From: Anniella stebbinsi
Lineage: Eukaryota > Chordata > Lepidosauria > Squamata > Anniellidae
DNA length: 64,000 nt
NCBI GenBank assembly: GCA_029215795.1
Contig: JARDYH010000001.1
Coordinates: 10,838,001 to 10,902,000, forward strand
Reading direction: 5' to 3'
Below are positions 53,541 to 63,088 of this stretch, one piece after another. Position 1 is the stretch's first letter. Each line of letters starts with the position of its first letter. Below the pieces are notes generated by a model that saw nothing but the letters and a program-made list of their open reading frames with translations, did no database searches and had not been told where the DNA came from. Both the position numbers and the translations under genes were made by a program.

Positions 53541-53756
53541 TCTGGAAGGTGCAAACTGGGTGACCAAAGCCAACCGAAACAAATTTATCTAATTACCACT
53601 AATCCATGGGGAAAAGTCAGTCAGAACCAGAACTGATGATGGGCAAGAGCAGAGCAAAAAAAAAATGGGTGGAGCTAGAACCAAAAGTGGGCAGAGTCAG
53701 CCCTTCCCCTCCCTTTCTCAGCCATGTTTTATTCTCTTACCCAACCCAAACATCAC

Positions 53757-53888
53757 CCTCCTCCTCCTCCTCCTCCTCCTCCTCCTCCTCCTCCTCCTCC
53801 TCTCTTCTTGTTCTTCTTCTTCTTCTTCTTCTTCTTCTTCTTCTTGTTCTTCTTCTTCTTCTTCTTCTTCTTCTTCTTCTTCTTCTTC
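53757..53888 (+). repeat. (CTC)n-(TTC)n polypyrimidine array
   Basis: About 15 CTC units followed by about 28 TTC units broken by two TTG units. All but a handful of bases are pyrimidine over 130 bp. Apparent Ser/Leu-rich or Glu/Arg-rich frames here are artefacts of the repeat. Confidence 0.95.
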
Positions 53889-54670
53889 TAGCTGTTGAGA
53901 AGTTCTTATTGGCGATGGTAAAAAGCTTTAGCACATCCAGGCAGTTTTGGACGTAGGAGCCAAATTGAATATGGGAGGGGGGGGACTGAAAATTAAAGCA
54001 AATTAATTTTACAACAGCAGTTTAATAATTAAACTATCACTTGTGTATCTATGGAGCCAAAGAAGGAAGATTTCATTATCCATAATATCTATAGCGCTTT
54101 TTGATTAATCTCCAACACATTTTCATTACTTTAATTGCAACACAGGTAAACATATTTGGTAACAAGCAATTTTCTCTCATTAAAATGCCCTTGGGAAAGA
54201 GAGAGGCAACACTGGAGCATTACTAGTTCCATAATGTTTCATATGATGCCACAGGAAATCAAGATTTTTATCCTTAATCAAGATCCAGTATTAGGATTCA
54301 GGAAGAGGTTCAGGCTCCATTGTCAATATCATGTCTTCTTAACCCAAGGAGATATGAAGCAAGGATAAGCAAAATACCTCTGTCAAGGCTAAGCCATGGA
54401 CAGCAGTCTAGGCTGAGCCAGAACTGAGAACAAGGGGTCAACATTAGTCAAGATCTAAGGACAAGTCAGAGCAAGGGAACACCTTGTTGCTCAAATAAGG
54501 TTCAATAATAACAGAAAGTCTCCCACTCATTAAATGTTATTGATCCAGCTGGAGGCCATGACAAGAAGCCTTCAGTTCACACTATCCTTTCTGTCCAAGA
54601 GGATCCAACTGCCAGCTTGGGTGGGCAAAGTCAATACAGGGCCTGAGAAGTGGCCACCTCTGGTTTGATC
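53889..54670. other. no gene; AT-rich 53985-54190
   Basis: 53985-54190 is repeat-free with AAATTAATTTT, TAATAATTAAAC and TTTGATTAATC words. 54210-54670 is unrecognised. Confidence 0.35.
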
Positions 54671-54671
54671 C

Positions 54672-54711
<40 letters not shown>

Positions 54712-54843
54712 TATTTATTTATCACCCGCCTCTCCCAACGGATCGAGGCGGGGAACAACACCAAACACAAGATACAAAAACTGATTAAAAGCAGATAAAA
54801 CCAGTACATCATTAAAATACCAATAAAACACCAATAAAACACT

Positions 54844-56694
54844 TTAAAAATCATCAAAGTAGGCCTGCTGGAAGAGATCAGTCTTTATAGATCTTTTAAA
54901 TTCCTGAAGACTAGTAAGTTGGCGAATCTCTCCCGGCAGGTCATTCCACAATCTGGGAGCGGCAGAAGAGAAGGTCCTCTGGGTAATGGTTGTCAGTCTA
55001 GTTCTTGTTGACTGTAATAAATTCTTCCCAGAGGACCTGAGCGTGCGGGGCGGATTGTATGGGAGAAGGCGATCCCGTAGGTAACCTGGACCCAAACCAT
55101 GTAGGGCTTTAAAGGTAATAACCAACACTTTGTACTTCGCCCGGAAACTGATTGGCAGCCAGTGAAGAGATTTTAAAACTGGTGTAATGTGGTCACCCCT
55201 AGATGTACCGGTGACCAACCTGGCTGCCATATTTTGAACTAGTTGAAGTTTCCGGACTAGGCACAGAGGTAGCCCTATGTACAGCACATTGCAGAAGTCG
55301 AGCCTCGAAGTTACCAGCGCGTGCACTACTGATTTTAGGTCTTCCAACTCTAGGAAGGGGCGCAGCTGGCGTATCAGCCGAAGCTGATAGTAGGCACTCC
55401 TGGCAGTCGCATCTATCTGATCTGTCATTTGGAGCGACGGATCCAGGAGCACCCCCAAGCTGCGAACACAGTCTTTCAGGGGGAGTGTAACCCCATCCAG
55501 AACTGGTTGACACACCTCCAACCCCAGGTTGTGGCCCTTGACAGTAAGCACCTCTGTCTTGTCTGGATTCAGCTTCAGTTTGTTTTTCCTCATCCAGCCC
55601 ATTACCGCCTTCAAGCATTCATTCAGAGGAGACACACTATCCTTAGTTGATGCTGTTGTCGAAGGCATAGAGAAATATATTTGGGTGTCATCAGCATACT
55701 GATAGCACCCCGCCCCATGCCTCCGGATGATCTCTCCCAGCGGTTTCATGTATATATTAAACAGCATTGGGGATAGGATGGCACCTTGTGGTACACCACA
55801 TAGCTGCTCCTTCTTTGAAGAGCAACTATCCCCAAGCATCACCATCTGGAACCTGCCCGAGAGGTAGGACCAGAACCACTGAAGCACAGTGCCCCCGAGT
55901 CCCAATTCCCTCAGGCGTTCCAGAAGGATACCATGGTCGATGGTATCGAAAGCCGCTGAGAGGTCCAGGAGTACCAACAGGGACACACTCCCCCTGTCAA
56001 TACTTAAGCGTAGATCATCCACTAAGGCGACCATAGCAGACTCAACTCCATATCCTGCTCTGAAGCCAGTTTGAAATGGGTCTAGAAAATCTGTATCATC
56101 CAAAACTGCTTGCAGTTGGAAGGCAACCGCCCTCTCGATCACCTTGCCCAAAAATGGAAGATTTGATACTGGCCTATAGTTAGTAAAGTCCAGGGGATCC
56201 AGGGAGGGCTTCTTTAGAAGCGGCCGTACTACCGCTTCTTTTAAACATGGTGGAAAACTCCCATCCCTGAGAGATGCATTAATAATATATTGTAATTGTG
56301 ATCTAACTGCATCTCCTCCCTGGGCGACCAGCCAAGAAGGACAGGGATCGAGAGGGCAAGTCGTCCTCCTTACTCGACCAAGCAGCTTGTCCACGTCCTC
56401 GGTACTCACCAACTGAAACTGATCCAGTGTAATTCTACTCGCGGAGTTGCTGGACACTCCATTGTCAGCCTCTGCTATAATGACAGCATCTAAGTCGGCT
56501 CTTATCCGAGAGATTTTATCTGTGAAATGATTGTTAAAGGCATCACAGCGAACTACCAAAGGCTCTAACATTGGGTTCAGGGGGGAAGGTGCCCGAGTTA
56601 GACCCCTCACCACCCTGAACAGTTCTGCTGGACGCGAATTCGCAGACGCAATGCGTGCAGAGAAGTAAGCTTTCTTCGCAGGACGTATTGCCAC
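54844..56694 (-). pseudogene. L2-like ORF2, reverse transcriptase and C-terminal domain
   Basis: An uninterrupted 616-codon frame. The RT blocks are in order: 'NYRPVSNL' (172-179), 'FQTGFR' (207-212), 'DLSAAFDTIDH' (244-254), 'GVPQGAILSPMLF' (300-312) and the catalytic 'YADD' (333-336) in 'QYADDTQIYF'. The C-terminus has 'SRLDFCNVLYIGLP', 'LHWLPI', 'RLWNDLPGEI' and ends 'QAYFDDF', as in L2/CR1-clade elements. Upstream the same frame continues to the endonuclease but is cut by TGA at 56743-56745, 56758-56760 and 56836-56838. The first GTG at 56692-56694 is only the first possible start and is unlikely to be real. RT residues look intact, so the copy is probably young but dead as a whole. Confidence 0.92.
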
Positions 56695-56835
56695 CCCATA
56701 GGAACGAAGATGTTCTCTATGTCGTGTCTTATCAGATATAAGTCAAGTTTTTCGCCATCAGCGCTCCAGTCGTCGTCCTTTCCGCTTCAACTCCCTGAGA
56801 TCTTCTGTATACCAGGGCGCCCGATTAGAAGCGGG

Positions 56836-57757
56836 TCAGAGAGGACGTTTGGGGGCGATCGTGTCGATAGCCCTAGTTAGGTCTTGATTCCATCTATTAA
56901 CCAGGGCTTCTACAGGATTGTCGATGATACCAGCCATAGATCCCTCCAAGGCCTTCTGGAATCCAAAAGGATCCATCAGCCTTCGAGGGCGGACCATCTT
57001 AATAGGTCCGCCACCCCTGCAGGGGCGGGTGGTAGCTGTGATACTAACCCTGACCAGAAAATGGTCTGTCCATGACAATGCAGAGGTATTTGTTACCTCC
57101 GCCCACAGATCTGTCTGTTCGGAGCTGAAGACAGCATCGAGGGTGTGACCTGCTGAATGTGTAGGTCCAGAGACCAATTGGGATAGGCCCATGGTTGTCA
57201 TGGATGCCATGAACTCCCGAGCTGCACCTGACAAACCAGCCTCGAATGGGATGTTGAAATCGCCCAGGACCAAAAGCCTGGGCGAATCCAACACCAACTC
57301 TGAGACCAGTTCCGTGAGCTCGGCCAGGGAGTCTGATAGGCAGCGGGGGGGCCGGTACACTAACAGAATCCCTAGTCTATCCCTGGCCTTCAGACTCAGG
57401 TACACACACTCGATGTGCTTTAATTGCTGGACAGGAAGTCTGGTCAAGTTAAGATTATCTTTGTAGACCACAGCTAATCCGCCCCCCCCACCCACTTTCC
57501 CTCACCTGCTCACTAACACAGTACCCAGCTGGGAGAGCCTGAGCCCATGTCGGCCCACTATCATCTCCCAGCCAGGTTTCTGTGAAGCATGCCTCCTCAT
57601 CTATAAGGAGGTCATAGATGATATTTGTTTTACTTTTAACCGACCTGGCATTGCATAGGAGCAAGGAGAGGTTCTGTGGGTGGCCTGGTTCGTTCTCCAA
57701 GATCCCCGGGGTAGCAGGGCAACTGGAAGGTAAGATGGGTGTTAAATATCTATCCCC
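56836..57757 (-). pseudogene. L2-like ORF2, apurinic endonuclease (APE-type) domain
   Basis: This encodes the nuclease that nicks target DNA to prime reverse transcription. The first part (57757-57490) reads 'LSLLLCNARSVKSK' and 'FTETWLG', the N-terminal and metal-binding E regions. The second part (57495-56839) reads 'VYRPP', 'LGDFN' (residues 77-81 of that segment), 'GHTLDAVF' (116-123) and 'SWTDHFLV' (141-148), the usual D/N and H catalytic blocks. The two parts are in different frames, and the shift falls at or next to a C8 run (57482-57489), so a one-base slip explains it. A TGA at 56836-56838 ends the second part in the linker. The key residues are kept, but the frame is broken. Confidence 0.88.
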
Positions 57758-58190
57758 CTATAATGGCACATCGCCCTGCTATCGCCATATCTCCCCTTGC
57801 CCTGCACAACAGATATTGCCACACCCAGACACATTTCAATTCAACTGCACTCCCAGCCACCTCAAGCGTGTTAGAGAGGTGGACTAAACCAGTGCTCCCA
57901 ACAGCCTCTGATCTTGTATGCTTGTGTCATTGCAAGCCTGTTCCTGTTCTGACCTGTGGAATTTTGGAGGGTATGTCCTGACAGAGTAACTGCAACCATT
58001 CCACAAATTATTAACAGTTAAAGAGAATGAGCTTTCTGGGCAGAGAGTGTAACTTCTTGAGGTGTCTGGGCCCAATGTGGGCATCTCTCTGTCTAGAAAC
58101 TGACTTCCATTGTTTTTCACCATCCTGCATTTATCATTTGAAACCTCATGGCTCACTCAGCTCCACTGAAGCAGAAGGACACAAGAATAT
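57758..58190. other. possible L2 5' region, otherwise unrecognised
   Basis: If the L2 has a 5' UTR it would lie here. I could not find its start or a target duplication matching the 54670 side. Confidence 0.35.
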
Positions 58191-58325
58191 CTGTCTTATA
58201 CCTAGCCTTTGCATGGATCCATCTAGCTGAGTATTGTCTCGTAGACTGAATGGATTTCAGATAGGGATTTTTCCCAGCTCTGGAGAAGCAGTGCATTGAA
58301 CCTGGGACCTTCTGGGTTGTTGCTC
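58191..58325 (-). mobile_element. tRNA-derived SINE, second family, partial
   Basis: 'ggatccatctagctgagtat', 'tttttcccagctctgg' and 'attgaacctgggaccttctg' match 41812-41985. The tRNA-like A-box end is lost. Confidence 0.65.
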
Positions 58326-58509
58326 CTGAAGCTTATCCATTTCTTTGTTTTTCATTTCCTTTGTTACCTTTCCATACCTTCCAGCAGCCAAACCTTAAAA
58401 ATTCACTATTATTCATAACATAAAAACACATTGCTAAAATATATATAAACAGTGCACACACCCACACCCACACCCCATATCCCATGACCTGATAAAAAAT
58501 CTGTCATAT
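58326..58509. other. no feature recognised
   Basis: A short CACACCC-rich patch lies at 58455-58480. Confidence 0.4.
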
Positions 58510-58690
58510 GCTGACAAATGCCTGGGAGTAGAGAAACCCAGTATCAAAAGGATAACAATGTTGGTGCCAATTGGCCTCACTGCAGAGTTCATTCCATAAT
58601 TGGTTGGCAGTCACCAAGAAGGCCCTCTTCCTTATTGACACTCTCTGAACTTACTCTTGGAGGAGGCACCTGAAGGAGATCCTTAGATGA
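58510..58690 (-). mobile_element. LINE ORF2 end remnant, L2/CR1 clade
   Basis: 'gagttcattccataattgg' and 'caccaagaaggccctcttcc' are the reverse complement of the 'RKRALF...LWN' region of an L2-type C-terminus. Decayed, with no open frame. Confidence 0.6.
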
Positions 58691-58694
58691 TGAG

Positions 58695-58775
58695 CATTTA
58701 TTTATTTATTTATTTATTCATACATTCATTTCATTTATATATTGCCCCATAGCCCAAGCTTTCTGGGCATACAGT
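58695..58775 (-). mobile_element. L2-like LINE family B tail
   Basis: TTTA units then 'atatattgccccatagccca' and 'gctttctgggcatac' form the reverse complement of family B. Confidence 0.7.
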
Positions 58776-58917
58776 TAGTTTATGCCGGGAAAGGAGTCCC
58801 ATCAGGTATTCCAGCCCCATGTGGCAGGTGGACTGATAGAAAGAACAACCTGAATCAATGGTCCACACATGGTTTTGGTAGTCAGCCAAAATTTGTGGTC
58901 GTGGGAAGGAGGGCATA

Positions 58918-59100
58918 AGAAATTGCCTTATATCAAGGTCATTAGACTGTTTCACTTGGTCAACTCTACACTGACTGGCAGAGGTTTTCCACCAGGATTT
59001 CAGGTAGGAGTTTTTCCAGCCCTACCTGGAAATAATGAGGATTGAACCTGAGACACTTTTACATGCAGAATGTGTGTTCTACCACTGTGAGATGCCCCTT
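58918..59100 (-). mobile_element. tRNA-derived SINE, second family
   Basis: 'aagaaattgccttatatcaa', 'ctacactgactggcagaggt', 'ccagccctacctgg', 'attgaacctgagac' (B-box complement) and 'ttctaccactgtgagatgcc' (A-box complement) are in the correct order. Nearly complete. Confidence 0.8.
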
Positions 59101-59580
59101 CCTCTCCCTGGCAAACCTTCCCTCTTACTGGCCTACTGCCAGCCTCAATCCATTTCTTTATATCTGCATTCCCCTGGCCAGCATCCCCATCTCTGATCTT
59201 TGTCCTACATTTCAATATTAATTTTCATATTCCTAACATAGCAGTCAAGCTTTGGCACCTTGAGGGGGAAGTAGGAAATTAAGTCTATTAACATGTTCGA
59301 AGGGTGGTTTGATTTACTCATTTGGAGTCACTCAGAAGCCAAGGAGATGCCTGCAAGGGAGGAGAAATTGGAGTGGAAATGTCAACACAGGCAAGGACAT
59401 CTGTCTGTTGCCTTTGCTGGCTTTATAGCTATAAAACATCACTGAAAGGAACTCTGGGGTGGAAAGGGATAAAGCAACCACGATGAAGGCATCACTGGTG
59501 CAAACCATTATAATGTGAAAAACTTTTGTCAACAGTTCAAAACTTGCTGCAGATCCATATAACTAAACATAACACACACA
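59101..59580. other. no feature recognised
   Basis: No coding signal, repeat ends or arrays. Confidence 0.4.
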
Positions 59581-59775
59581 TAGGGATGGAGGAGAAATTT
59601 GTTCAATTTGCATTTTAATATAAACGCATTTAATGTCACACTTTTGAACCAGCACACAAACTGAAACTCACTTATCCTTCAAACTATGCACTTCTCAAAA
59701 TTTTGCAGTTTTGTGGTTCTCCGATTTTTGCAAAATTTGCAATTTTGTGTTTTGTTTTTTTTTATGCACAGAAAA
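59581..59775. mobile_element. hAT-type MITE fragment, TAGGGATGG end
   Basis: Starts TAGGGATGGAGGAGAAATTT at 59581 with A/T-rich 'ttgcaaaatttgcaatttt' interior as in related copies. No right end or duplication. Confidence 0.45.
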
Positions 59776-59895
59776 ATGTTCTGGCCTGCTTACATTGGCT
59801 GCCTCTATGTTTTTTGAACCCAATTCAGGATGCTGGTTTCAACCTATAAAGCTTTACATGGTTTGGGACCAATTTCTTTGGGAGGGGAGGATTGA
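59776..59895 (+). mobile_element. L2-clade LINE ORF2 fragment
   Basis: The plus strand reads 'LHWLPL' and, after a frame shift, 'YKALHGLGP', the block that follows the RT domain in L2-like elements. About 40 codons only. Confidence 0.6.
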
Positions 59896-59932
59896 AAAAG
59901 GGTCATAATTTTGCCCCTCCCAGGGAAATTGC

Positions 59933-59999
59933 AAAAAAAGAAAAGAAAAAAGAAAAGAAAAAAAGAAAAAAAAGACAAAGACAAAGACAAAGAAAAAAA
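59933..59999 (+). repeat. purine-rich AAAAG/AAAGAC tandem
   Basis: AAAAG units then AAAGAC units then an AAAAAG run. Confidence 0.85.
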
Positions 60000-60111
60000 G
60001 TTGTTCCTAATTTGCTATGTAAAAATTTGATGACAAATTTGGAGCGGCCATTTGAGATAGCCACTATATAATTTTATCCCTTAGTGCAAACGCAGATGAA
60101 GCTGAGAGACA

Positions 60112-60222
60112 AGAGAAAGTCTAAGTCCACTTTGTGTATTTATGGAAGAGGTAAGATTCAAACCAGGGACTGTCTGAGGTGTAGTTCAGTTTCTCAGCCG
60201 CTACACCATGCAAGCGCATAAA
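60112..60222 (-). mobile_element. tRNA-like SINE head, third family
   Basis: On the minus strand 'GCATGGTGTAGCGGCTGAG' (A-box-like) is followed about 35 nt later by GGTTTGAATC (B box). No cloverleaf with matching acceptor stem can be drawn and the spacing to flanking sequence fits a SINE, so a true tRNA gene is unlikely. Confidence 0.55.
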
Positions 60223-60685
60223 TGCGAATGTTCTGGCTGGCTTGCTGATGGCTGCAAAAGCTTGGATGGAATCCGCTTCCTACATTTGAGCACTTAAATA
60301 CGCAGGCAGTGATACCTAACCTCATGCCGTTTTCTCCACAAACTTTATGCTGACCTTCCAAACTGAAGATCAATCAATACTGCTTTGCAAAAGTCTGTAA
60401 GACTCTATGAAACTTGAAGTCAATAACCTATTTTCATCCCAGATAGAATGCAATGCCATACATCAAATAACCACACAATTGCATTGAACTTAAACTGAAC
60501 TAAGCACCGCAAATATTTAACAGACTGTCATTGAACGTCTAAAAGTAGCCAACTGATACTTAATACATACTGTGTGCCTCGGATTTACCCCCTGCATCTT
60601 TATCAGCAGAATGGTGCAACACTTCGGGACACCGTCCTCTCCCCCTGCTCCCTGGTGATCCAGAGTTATACTTCGAACTAAGGCT
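60223..60685. other. no feature recognised
   Basis: No repeat or coding signal seen. Confidence 0.4.
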
Positions 60686-61135
60686 GTGCACCTGAATCCT
60701 GAGCTGAAGCGGGGAAATTCAGGCTGAACCAGTTCAAATCCAGGTCGGGCTCAGATTGATTCGGATTGGCCTGAAGCAGGTTGAGATGGTCCAAAGCCCT
60801 TCAGGGCACTTTGGACAGATCTGGACAATTCATAGGCCCTTTAAGGCCGCTGTTGTTTGAAACAAAACTATGATGGCTCCAATGGGGGAAATAGCTGACT
60901 ACTGGGTTCAAGAAGATGGGTCTGGCAAGTCTTGGGCATGACCACAGCCTGGAGGGAGTTTCTGAGATGGGTTTCAGGGGGTGGTCACACATGGGGGGTT
61001 GGACTCATGCCTGGCTGATCCAGGTTTAGATCAAAGTGATACAGATGCAGAGCAGGTTGGGCCCGATTTGAGCCAAGGTGGATTGGGGTAGATCTTCCAG
61101 CCTTGAATCAGCCTCTGAAGTGGGTTGTGCATAGC
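60686..61135. mobile_element. possible hAT-type MITE
   Basis: The left GGCTGTGCACCTGAATC and reverse-complemented right AGCTATGCACAACCC are weakly inverted. The possible duplication matches only 6 of 8. The interior repeats 'gattcggattgg' and 'ccaggtttagatc' words in both senses. Confidence 0.35.
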
Positions 61136-61429
61136 TCAACTTAGAACCCAGATACTGCTCAGCACTTACCATCTTGTGCCCTCTGCTGAGGCTGCTGAGG
61201 CTGTGAGGAACTGGGCTAGAAAATGGTTGGCAACTTCATGGTGAGTTTCACACTATTTGGCTGTCTGGTTTAGAAAACCCATTTCTAACCCCAGCCCTAA
61301 ACTGCAGGAGGTATTATGAGGCAAGAGGAGAAGGAACCAGCTAGGTCAGGGAGACCAGTGGAAGAAGTATAGGGGTATTGAACAAAGACCCAGGACCTGA
61401 GAGTCTATAAGCCAACAGCCCCTCATAGA
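61136..61429. other. no feature recognised
   Basis: Ordinary sequence between two elements. Confidence 0.4.
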
Positions 61430-61857
61430 GACAATGAGGATGGACTGGGGTCTGGAAACAAAGCCCTATGAGGAGAGACTGAAAGAACTGGGCATGTTTA
61501 GCCTGGAGAGGGGAGACATGATAGCACTCTTCAAATACTTGAAAGGTTGTCACACAGAGGAGGGCCAGGATCTTTTCTCGATCATCCCAGAGTGCAGGGC
61601 TTAAGTTATAGGAAGCCAGGTTCTGGCTGGACATCAGGAAAAAACTTTCTGACTGTTGGAACAGTACAATAATGGAACCAATTATCAAGAGAGGTAGTGG
61701 GCTCTCCCACACTAGAGGCCTTCAAGATGATGCTGGACAGCCATCTGTCAGGGATGCTTTAAGGGGGATTTGTGCATTGACAAGGGGTTGGATTCAATGG
61801 CCTTATAGACTCCTTTCAACTCTACTATTCTATGATTCTATGATTCTATGATTCTGA
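61430..61857 (+). mobile_element. CR1 LINE 3' end with ATTCTATG tail
   Basis: 'ggtctggaaacaaagcccta', 'gaaagaactgggcatgttta', 'cttgaaaggttgtcacacag' and 'actagaggccttcaagatg' lead to four ATTCTATG-type octamers at 61823-61854. Same subfamily as 15112-15690. The diagnostic tail makes this secure. Confidence 0.95.
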
Positions 61858-62091
61858 GCCAAATTCCTCTGTGAAGCCTGCCTGCTTTAAAACATGAACC
61901 TCACATCTGTGGCTTTCCATATCATGGATGCACACAACTGGTAGGCAGGATAATGTTCATTGAAGGTTGACTGCTAATGCTACACTTCTCACTTAGGAAC
62001 ATCTAATGACCATCTGGGGAAGCCCAGTGTTCTCTAGAACACCACTGGATTAGAATAACTCACTTGTGTGAGTTGGTGCCATCACATTATG

Positions 62092-62412
62092 AATCAGTGT
62101 ACTGTGGCAATTACAGTGTCAGACTAGGACAGGGGAGGCCTGGGTTCAAGTACCTAGTCATCAGTGAAAGTCACTAGCAGTCATTATCTCTCCACCTAAT
62201 CTAGATCTCAGGGTTGTTGTGAGGATCAATGGGTGGGGAAGTTTTGGACTTTAGCTCCCAGCCTTCCTTCCCATTGCCATGCTAGCAGGGGCTTCTGGGT
62301 ATTGAAGTCTCAAACATCTAGAGATCTACCTTTTGCCCACCCATGTTATACACCACTTTGAGAGCCTTGGGGGAAAGGTGACCTATAAATGAAATGGATA
62401 AATAAATATACA
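62092..62412 (+). mobile_element. tRNA-derived SINE split by a palindromic MITE
   Basis: The head (62092-62235) has 'gtactgtggcaattacagtg' (decayed A box), GGTTCAAGTAC (B box) and 'tcagggttgttgtgaggatc'. The tail (62341-62412) has 'acaccactttgagagccttg' and a TAAA end. Between them 'ttttggactttagctcccag' faces 'ctgggtattgaagtctcaaa', the 'gggagttgtagtcc' MITE. Confidence 0.75.
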
Positions 62413-63049
62413 CGTTCTGAATTCCCTCAAATGAATGAACTGTGAGTCACACGTTACATTATATCTCAACTGAGCCAATACATGAGCTGTCACTATTACC
62501 CAACAAACTGGAACAGTGGTGATTCAATACCCTGCTGAAGTAGCCATGCAAACAGTACTGGAGTGAAGTACTTTACCCCTGAATTAAATGCAGGAGTAGA
62601 TAAAAGAACTGCAGTTTGTAAATGGTAAAGTCCATTAGCAAACACACATATTTTTCTGTTTAAAGACATTCAGCAATAGCTTATTCATTCAAGGGCAAAA
62701 TACCAGAATTGCATTCTACATGAATATTCGAGGCACATAAAAATATGGCCCTTGTATACTAAATTCCCACATGCCCAACCTTTAAGGAGAAGGAGGGAAG
62801 AGTATCTCTTATGTTCAAATAAAGCTGCAAAGGCGATTTCCAAACAAGCATTCAGTTGGATCAATAGCTCGAAATTGAATAGAACAATGCCTCTTACTGC
62901 TTTATAGAATTTTCAAAAGATTTCTACCACATAAACCAAATTCTTCAAGTTCCACCGCTGGGATTTATAGCCTTGTTTTTTATCCCCTGGAAGAACAAGA
63001 AAAGCACACACACACTGGAAACAAAATAAATAAATAAATAAATCTTATT

Positions 63050-63052
<3 letters not shown>
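62413..63052. other. no feature recognised
   Basis: AT-rich sequence with a CA patch near 63005 and TAAA units at 63027-63043. Confidence 0.4.

Positions 63053-63085
<33 letters not shown>
63053..63085 (+). repeat. (CT)n microsatellite
   Basis: About 16 CT units. Confidence 0.95.

Positions 63086-63088
<3 letters not shown>

Larger units (their letters stand above)
54671..57757 (-). mobile_element. nearly complete L2-like LINE (family A)
   Basis: One element of about 3.1 kb on the minus strand: endonuclease, linker, reverse transcriptase, C-terminal domain, 3' UTR with TTGTTCCCCGCCTCGATCC, and a TTA tail array (54671-54711). The coding length (about 950 codons from 57757 to 54844) is the usual size for an L2-clade ORF2, so little if anything is missing at the N-terminus. 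A separate ORF1 is not seen. A stop at 57758-57760 closes the frame upstream, and the 5' boundary of the element was not found. All shorter family A copies in the window are 5'-truncated relatives. Confidence 0.92.

Noticed and set aside
53606..53956. Ser-rich, Leu-rich and Arg/Glu-rich frames
   Set aside because: They are translations of the CTC/TTC microsatellite.
54844..56694. Active reverse transcriptase gene
   Set aside because: The RT frame is intact, but the single ORF that should join it to the endonuclease has three stops and a frameshift, so it is called a pseudogene.
60112..60222. tRNA gene on the minus strand
   Set aside because: A- and B-box-like motifs are present, but no acceptor stem or anticodon arm can be folded. 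It fits a SINE head.
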